NCBI GenBank assembly: GCA_964651325.1
Contig: CAZYXP010000032.1
Location: 1 to 25,532 of the forward strand
Reading direction: 5' to 3'
Length of the DNA: 25,532 bases
Source: JADFOB01 sp964651325
GTDB taxonomy: Bacteria; Planctomycetota; Phycisphaerae; UBA1845
The position numbers and the translations under genes are program-made. Of the stretch, positions 20,170 through 25,532 are shown piece after piece. Below the pieces are notes generated by a model. That model was not told the origin of the DNA. It saw only the letters and a program-made list of their open reading frames with translations, and searched no databases. Numbering within the stretch: position 1 is the stretch's first letter; every line of letters begins with the position of its first letter.

Positions 20170-20970
20170 ATGTCTGAGAAAGAGCCTGTCGTATTGGTGG
20201 AAAATGACGGCGGCGTGCGCACGCTGACGCTGAATCGTCCGGACGTGCTCAACGCTTTCAACACGGACCTGCTGAAGGCGCTGGGTAAGGCGGTTAAGGA
20301 TGCCGCCAAGGATGCCGCGGTTCGCTGTGTCGTCATCACCGGCGCGGGCCGGGCGTTTTGCAGTGGGCAGGATCTGGCCGAGGTGGCGGATAAGTACACC
20401 GGCGACGAGCCGATTGAACTCGGCGGGCACCTTCGCAAGTTGTACAACCCCATGGTCAAGACGATTCGCACAATGGAAAAGCCGGTCATCGCGGGGGTCA
20501 ACGGTGTGGCCGCCGGAGCTGGCGCGAGCCTGGCACTGGTGTGCGACTTGCGTATCGCGTCCGACGCGGCCAGCTTCGTGCAGGCGTTTGTCCACGTGGG
20601 CGTGGTCCCCGACTCGGGAGGCACGTTCATGCTTCCGCGACTCGTGGGATTCTCGCGTGCGATGGAGCTCGCCTTCACGGGCCGTAAGGTCAAAGCGGAG
20701 GAAGCGCTTCGCATCGGACTGGTCAATCAGGTCGTCGAGGCGGATGATTTCGCCGAGCGGCTTCGCGAATTCACCTCCAACATGGCCAAGATGCCCACCA
20801 AAGCGATCGGCCTGACCAAACGGGCGATCAACGCCGCGTGGAGCAACGATCTACAGCGTCAGCTTGATTATGAGGCCATGCTCCAGACCACCGCCGGACA
20901 GTCGCATGACCACCGCGAGGGCGTCGTTGCTTTTCTCGAAAAGCGCAAACCGAGCTTCACGGGTCAGTAG
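20170..20970 (+). CDS. PaaG-like enoyl-CoA isomerase (crotonase family)
   Basis: The 266-residue protein has R-P-D-V-L-N-A-F, A-F-C-S-G-Q-D-L, then V-A-A-G-A-G-A-S-L-A-L-V-C-D-L-R and, in place of the second hydratase Glu, F-V-H-V-G-V-V-P-D-S-G-G-T-F-M-L-P-R-L. The conserved Asp in P-D-S-G-G-T is typical of PaaG-type 1,2-epoxyphenylacetyl-CoA isomerases and similar Delta3,Delta2-enoyl-CoA isomerases. Paired with the hydratase just upstream, it suggests phenylacetate-like or unsaturated acyl-CoA breakdown, but no phenylacetyl-CoA oxygenase is present in the window, so the substrate is open. A GGGGAAG site lies shortly before ATG 20170. Confidence 0.88.
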   Translation: MSEKEPVVLVENDGGVRTLTLNRPDVLNAFNTDLLKALGKAVKDAAKDAAVRCVVITGAGRAFCSGQDLAEVADKYTGDEPIELGGHLRKLYNPMVKTIRTMEKPVIAGVNGVAAGAGASLALVCDLRIASDAASFVQAFVHVGVVPDSGGTFMLPRLVGFSRAMELAFTGRKVKAEEALRIGLVNQVVEADDFAERLREFTSNMAKMPTKAIGLTKRAINAAWSNDLQRQLDYEAMLQTTAGQSHDHREGVVAFLEKRKPSFTGQ

Positions 20971-21351
20971 CATCATGTCCGAGCCACTCGGCTGCGCGCG
21001 GTCGGCGGGCATAATCAGGCAGCCAGATCGACGCGGCGTCTGCGTGCCGCAGCATCGAAATCAATCCTTCCCCTAAACACCCATCCCTGATGGTCACGCA
21101 CGCACGATATTATCAGCCCAAGACAACTCATTGGACGGAAGTTTTGCGCTAAGCCCGTTATCGGCGTACGACGATACCCGTGTAGGGAAGTGCGCTAAGG
21201 AGCTTCTCAATCCATACGCGCGCTTCGATCCTGGCGGTCTCTCGAACAGACGTGCGGCACCTTCGGCCTGACCGTGTGCGAGCCGCGTTCAAGACCATGG
21301 GGCGAGTCGAATAGAGGGCGTCATCAATTCGGAATCAGGCGAGTACATGTA
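20971..21351. other. Intergenic gap before the FapA gene, no gene seen
   Basis: About 380 bases with no convincing open frame or RNA gene. There are weak inverted segments around 21030-21055 (GCGGC/GCCGC) but no T-run terminator and no clear promoter. An in-frame GTG at 21274 could lengthen the FapA-like product by 26 residues, but the added part has no matching family pattern. Confidence 0.5.
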
Positions 21352-22872
21352 ATGGCGACGAGTGCTGAAAAGACGGTGTGCGGGCTTGCCATTGAGGTCT
21401 CGGAGGACCGCATGCAAGCATGCCTTCGGGTCATCGACACGAAAGCGGCTCGATCCGATGTCCCCGAAACCATCATCAAGGCGTTGCAAGAATCCCACAT
21501 CGTCGTTTCTGATGACGTGAAAGCCAAGGTCGATGAGTTCGTCGCTTTGGTGTCGAGTACGGCGAAAATCACCGAACCGTTTGTGGTCGCCGAGGGTCGC
21601 GCCCCGGTGGAAGGCCAGGACGGCACATTCGTGTGGCACGAAGATTTCCAAAAAATGCACAAGGAATGGAAGGAAGACGATGCCGTCAATTACTACAGCC
21701 TGAATTCCATTCAAACGGTAGAGGCCGATCAGAAGATCGGCACTTTGGTTGCCCCGCAGGCGGGCGTTCCGGGCGTGGATCTGACCGGAAAAGAGGTAGA
21801 GCCCGAGCACACGCCCGTGCCCGTGCAACTCGATGCCAGCGTGAGACGCGAAGCCGGTGAAACCAAGGCCGTCTTCGCCAATACGGCCGGTAGGGTCGAA
21901 TTTAAGGATGGGCGGGTCCGCGTCAACGAGCTATTCAAGGTCGGCCATGACGTCGATTTTGAGACAGGAAACATCGATTCCACGGTCGACGTTCTTATTT
22001 GCGGCACCATCCATGATCGATTTGAAGTCACGTCGAAGAAATCCATCACGGTTGGCGGCGCGGTCGAGGCTGCCAAGATCGAGGCGGACGGCGAGGTCGT
22101 CGTACGCGGCGGCATTCTCCAGCGCGGCACGGGATCCATTCGTTGCGGCGGCGAAGTCGTCGCCCGATTCTGCGACGAGGCGAACATTCACGCCGAAGGC
22201 GACGTGAAGATCACTCGAGAGATCATGAACAGCCGCGTCCATTGCGGGAGTAAAGTGCTAGCGGAACATGGTGCCGTGATCGGCGGCTCGGTCTATGCCC
22301 GTGAAGGCGTTGAGGTACACTCGCTCGGAAGCGATGCTTGTGTGGCGACGCAGATCACCGTCGGCGTCCATCCCGACGTGCTATTCGAAGCGGACAAACT
22401 TCGTGAGGGCATTGGGCCTAAGCAAGAGATGGCCGACCGGATCAGGAGCAAAATCCAACCCTTAATGGCCGAGCTAAAACGACTTTCGCCCCAGCAGCGA
22501 GAACGCGTGACTGAGCTATCTTTTCAGGCCGATACGCTGGAACTTGACATCTCGGATCGAGAGGAACGCCGCGACGAGATGCTGGCCGCCGCAGGGCCAA
22601 AAGGCAACCCGTACGTGCTGGTCTCCAACACCATCAACCAGGGGGTTTCCATCAGAATCGGCCGACGCGCGGTTTCGTTTCGGCAGGCCATACGAGGCCC
22701 GGTCAAGATTGAGGAGCGGAAGATCAGGAACACCACAGAATTCGTGGCAGTCAATCAGTTGACCGCCTCCGTGAAAGTCTTGCCAGCCATGGTAGTCGAG
22801 GATCCGCCGCCCAAGAAAGCGGACGCTGCCGCCGAAAAGACTCCCGAGGAAAAAGTCAAAGCCGCAGATTGA
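21352..22872 (+). CDS. FapA/DUF342 family polymer-assembly-like protein
   Basis: The 506-residue protein matches the FapA (DUF342) plan: an N-terminal region with V-S-D-D-V-K-A-K-V-D-E-F, a middle beta-helix of short repeats (about 170-345: V-D-V-L-I-C-G-T-I, K-K-S-I-T-V-G-G-A-V-E, A-D-G-E-V-V-V-R-G-G-I, G-S-I-R-C-G-G-E-V-V-A, G-S-K-V-L-A-E-H-G-A-V-I-G-G), and a charged coiled coil (about 345-415). A C-terminal beta segment and a Lys/Ala/Pro-rich tail follow. The family is cytosolic or membrane-linked and tied to flagella or cell-surface functions; the exact role is unclear. ATG 21352 is preferred. It is followed 106 nt later by recQ. Confidence 0.85.
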   Translation: MATSAEKTVCGLAIEVSEDRMQACLRVIDTKAARSDVPETIIKALQESHIVVSDDVKAKVDEFVALVSSTAKITEPFVVAEGRAPVEGQDGTFVWHEDFQKMHKEWKEDDAVNYYSLNSIQTVEADQKIGTLVAPQAGVPGVDLTGKEVEPEHTPVPVQLDASVRREAGETKAVFANTAGRVEFKDGRVRVNELFKVGHDVDFETGNIDSTVDVLICGTIHDRFEVTSKKSITVGGAVEAAKIEADGEVVVRGGILQRGTGSIRCGGEVVARFCDEANIHAEGDVKITREIMNSRVHCGSKVLAEHGAVIGGSVYAREGVEVHSLGSDACVATQITVGVHPDVLFEADKLREGIGPKQEMADRIRSKIQPLMAELKRLSPQQRERVTELSFQADTLELDISDREERRDEMLAAAGPKGNPYVLVSNTINQGVSIRIGRRAVSFRQAIRGPVKIEERKIRNTTEFVAVNQLTASVKVLPAMVVEDPPPKKADAAAEKTPEEKVKAAD

Positions 22873-22978
22873 CGCGGCGAAACGGTGGATTTCGGACCAA
22901 GCCGGTTTCGATACCAAACTCCACAAAGCAGGCGTCTGATTCCAAGAGCTCTTCTTGTCGCCCGTCGGTGCCGTGGCT

Positions 22979-25360
22979 ATGCTGGCACGAATGGGATCGA
23001 GACGGGCAACATCTGCGAAATCCAAGGTTGAATCTGAATCGTCAGAGCTTCAGCCGCCCGATGCCTCCTCGCGTCCCGGGCCCTCGCCCACACACGCCAC
23101 AGATGCCCGCCCTGCGATTCCGGCGGACGTCCCGCTAGAAACCATCCTGGATTCGGTTCGATCCTATTGGGGATTTGACCAACTCAGGCCGTTGCAGGAA
23201 GAAGCCATCCGAGCGACGCTCGCCGGGCGGGATTCCGTGGTCGTCTTGCCCACCGGAGGCGGCAAATCGCTTTGTTACCAGGTTCCGCCTGCGGTGGCCG
23301 ATCGGACCGACATCGTCGTATCGCCACTGATTTCACTGATGAAGGATCAGGTGGACGGTCTTGTCGCCTGCGGATACCCCGCTGCCGCGGTACATAGCGG
23401 CCAGCCCAAATCCGTCAACGATGAAACGCTGCGCGGTCTTCGGGCCGGTCAATGGCGTCTGGTCTTCGTATCCCCTGAGCGCCTTCTGATGCCGTGGTTT
23501 CTCGATATGCTTCAAGAGGCGAACGTTCAATCGTTCGCGATTGATGAGGCCCACTGCATCAGCCATTGGGGCCACGATTTCCGCCCTGAATACCGTCGAC
23601 TCAATGTGCTCAAGCAACGGTTCCCGCAGGCGGGCGTACACGCCTACACGGCCACGGCGACGCAGCGGGTCCGCGAGGACATCGCGGCTCAACTGGGCCT
23701 AACCGATCCGCTGATGCTCGTGGGCGTCTTTGATCGTCCCAATTTGACGTACCGCATCGTGCCGCGTTTCGACGCCCACGCTCAAGTCATCGATGCGGTG
23801 AGTCGGCATCCGCGTGAAGGCGTGATCGTCTATTGCCTCAGCCGCAAAGATACCGAAGCGATGGCGGCCGCGCTCACCAGCGCCGGCATCGACGCCCGCG
23901 CGTACCATGCTGGGTTGGAGGCCGATGAGCGGCGCGACACACAGGACGCGTTCGCTAGCGAAAGGTTGAATGTGGTTGCGGCCACGGTTGCCTTCGGCAT
24001 GGGCATCGATCGCAGCAACGTCCGATGTGTGATTCATGCGACCATGCCCAAGTCCATCGAGCATTATCAGCAAGAAACCGGGCGGGCGGGGCGCGACGGG
24101 CTCGAGGCGGAATGCGTGCTGTTCTATTCAGGCGCGGACGCGATGCGATGGCAATCGCTGATCGCGCGCAGCGCGGCTGAAGCGGACGACCCCGAAGCGG
24201 CCGTGGCCGCACCAACGGCCATGGTTCGACAGATGCAGCGCTATTGCAACGTGCCAAAGTGTCGGCATGGCGCGCTCAGCGAGCACTTCGGGCAATCCTA
24301 CCCCGCCAAAAACTGCGAGGCCTGCGACGTCTGCCTCGACGAGACGGAGGGCATGCAGGATGCCACCGAGATCGCGCGTAAGATTCTATCGAGCGTCGCA
24401 CGGGTCGAGCAATGCAGCGGCTTCGGATTCGGCGTGGGCCATACGGTGGACGTACTTGGCGGGGCCGATACCGAAATGATTCGCAAGCGCGGCCATGAAG
24501 ACCTCAGCACGTATGGAATTCTCAAGGGAACGCCCAAGAAAACCTTAACGAATTGGGTCTACCAGCTAGTGGATCAAGGGTTCTTGGATCGCACAACAGA
24601 TTCGATGCCCGTCTTGAGGCTTAACGAAGCGTCGTGGGAAATCATGCGCGGCCAGCAAGCCGTTCAGTTCGTGCGAGCCGCGGTCAAGAAGGTGAAACAG
24701 ACTCGCGCGGCGACGGCGGCGTGGCAGGGCGTGGATCAGGGCTTGTTCGAACACCTGCGCAGGGTCTGCTTTGAACTCGCGGAAGCAGCCGGCGTGCCGG
24801 CGTTTGTCATCTTCAGCGACCGGACCTTGCGTGATCTCGCCCGCCTTCGACCGAGCAACGCCACAACGTTTCGACGGTTGCCCGGGATCGGTCGAGCCAA
24901 GCAAGACAAATTCGGCGATCGGTTTGCCACCGAAATCGAATCCTACTGCCGCGACCACAACACGGAGACCGACGTCGATAGTCGCGCGGCGCCGGGTTCG
25001 GGCGCCCCCCCGTCGGCTGCCCCACGGCCGCCTTCGAGCCGGTCCGCGCCGGCCCGCCCGTCAAGCAAGCAAGCGGCATTCGGCATGTTCGCAAAGGGAG
25101 ATTCTCTGGATGCCGTAGCGTCGGCATTATCCCGCGCGCACAGCACGGTGGCCGGCTATTTGAGTGATTTCATTGAGGCGCAATGCCCTGAATCGATCGA
25201 AGCATGGGTGGATGAGCCCACCTACACGGCCGTCGCCCGCGTCGCCGGCGAACTCGGTACCGATCGGCTCAAGCCGATCTTCGACCGGCTCGAGGGTAAA
25301 GTGCCCTATGACAACATCCGCATCGTGGTCGCCCACCTGAGCGTCCGTAGCGAATCGTAA
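22979..25360 (+). CDS. recQ: ATP-dependent DNA helicase RecQ with HRDC and C-terminal HTH domain
   Basis: From ATG 22979 the helicase has 793 residues. After a ~50-residue low-complexity N-terminus come the helicase motifs: T-G-G-G-K-S (92-97), D-E-A-H (189-192), the aromatic-rich loop C-I-S-H-W-G-H-D-F-R-P, and Q-Q-E-T-G-R-A-G-R-D (364-373). The zinc site uses Cys428, Cys446, Cys449 and Cys452, followed by an RQC winged helix (about 460-570) and HRDC (about 615-690). After a Pro/Ser-rich linker the last ~85 residues form a helix-turn-helix domain of the type found at RecQ C-termini (HTH_40). RecQ unwinds DNA in recombination and fork repair. TTG 22955 and GTG 22973 are possible earlier starts; none has a good ribosome site. 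It stands alone after fapA. Confidence 0.95.
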   Translation: MLARMGSRRATSAKSKVESESSELQPPDASSRPGPSPTHATDARPAIPADVPLETILDSVRSYWGFDQLRPLQEEAIRATLAGRDSVVVLPTGGGKSLCYQVPPAVADRTDIVVSPLISLMKDQVDGLVACGYPAAAVHSGQPKSVNDETLRGLRAGQWRLVFVSPERLLMPWFLDMLQEANVQSFAIDEAHCISHWGHDFRPEYRRLNVLKQRFPQAGVHAYTATATQRVREDIAAQLGLTDPLMLVGVFDRPNLTYRIVPRFDAHAQVIDAVSRHPREGVIVYCLSRKDTEAMAAALTSAGIDARAYHAGLEADERRDTQDAFASERLNVVAATVAFGMGIDRSNVRCVIHATMPKSIEHYQQETGRAGRDGLEAECVLFYSGADAMRWQSLIARSAAEADDPEAAVAAPTAMVRQMQRYCNVPKCRHGALSEHFGQSYPAKNCEACDVCLDETEGMQDATEIARKILSSVARVEQCSGFGFGVGHTVDVLGGADTEMIRKRGHEDLSTYGILKGTPKKTLTNWVYQLVDQGFLDRTTDSMPVLRLNEASWEIMRGQQAVQFVRAAVKKVKQTRAATAAWQGVDQGLFEHLRRVCFELAEAAGVPAFVIFSDRTLRDLARLRPSNATTFRRLPGIGRAKQDKFGDRFATEIESYCRDHNTETDVDSRAAPGSGAPPSAAPRPPSSRSAPARPSSKQAAFGMFAKGDSLDAVASALSRAHSTVAGYLSDFIEAQCPESIEAWVDEPTYTAVARVAGELGTDRLKPIFDRLEGKVPYDNIRIVVAHLSVRSES

Positions 25361-25373
25361 GTGAGCGCCACCT

Positions 25374-25466
25374 CCGAACCGCGCCCGCACCGAACCGCGC
25401 CCGTCAGGAAGCGGCACCCAACGCTACAGAGCACTTGGGCGCCGCGCTGGCTGAAGCCCGCGGCTC
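25374..25466. repeat. Tandem CCGAACCGCGCCCG units and a GCTGAAGCCCGCGGCTC unit
   Basis: CCGAACCGCGCCCG occurs at 25374-25387 and again at 25390-25403; the second copy belongs to the 25-mer shared with 18400-18424. 25450-25466 is an exact 17-base match to 17496-17512. They lie in the gap after recQ. The remaining bases to the window end hold no gene I can support. Confidence 0.75.
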
Positions 25467-25532
25467 AGGGGTGGTGCTACGGCAGCGAAGTGCGGCGCCA
25501 GGGTCCCGGCACCGGCGACACTCCAGGCCCAC

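Overview
The window looks like a chromosomal segment of a planctomycete (Planctomycetota, perhaps a Phycisphaerae-like lineage). This is inferred from protein style: a secreted PQQ-like propeller with the WPNFRGPNHDGIS opening, a large lipoprotein-like glycoside-hydrolase-type protein with a CBM9-like tail, a tail-anchored Ser/Thr kinase, a CHRD lipoprotein, and divergent versions of housekeeping genes. No rRNA, tRNA, CRISPR array, transposase or phage gene was recognised. Many intergenic gaps hold short GC-rich hairpin repeats.

Layout. 1-669 (minus) is the N-terminal part of a sigma-70 family factor running off the left edge. 670-1565 is mostly hairpin repeats with one doubtful small ORF. 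1566-2816 (plus) is the PQQ-like propeller. 2901-4798 (plus) is a sulfur-assimilation unit: a near-consensus promoter, a cysteine-rich leader peptide, a terminator with alternative pairings, cysH (APS/PAPS reductase) and a two-domain CbiX/SirB-type chelatase (siroheme is the cofactor of sulfite reductase). 4764-9193 (minus) is a likely three-gene unit of envelope proteins. 9596-10162 (plus) is an unknown membrane-anchored protein. 10349-11575 (minus) is a Hanks-type kinase. 11886-15608 (minus) holds rpmA, obg, coaX and an mnmE-like gene; the last three overlap at their junctions and each departs from its family's usual motifs. 15713-16363 (minus) is a secreted unknown with a promoter placed so that its mRNA may be leaderless. 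16674-20970 (plus) is an acyl-CoA cluster: a FlK-like hotdog thioesterase, an EthD-like protein and three crotonase-fold enzymes, interrupted by a minus-strand CHRD lipoprotein. 21352-22872 is a FapA/DUF342 protein and 22979-25360 a RecQ helicase with a C-terminal HTH domain. The last 170 bases are repeats.

The most interesting element is the cysH leader (2901-3225). A promoter (TTGACA, 17-bp spacer, TATCAT) precedes a 20-codon ORF whose codons 8-15 are Cys-Cys-Cys-Gly-Cys-Cys-Cys-Cys. This is followed by mutually exclusive pairings and an intrinsic terminator before cysH. It has the architecture of ribosome-mediated attenuation, as in the trp and his operons, but tuned to cysteine. I know of no such switch described for planctomycete cysH; that statement is from memory and no search was run.
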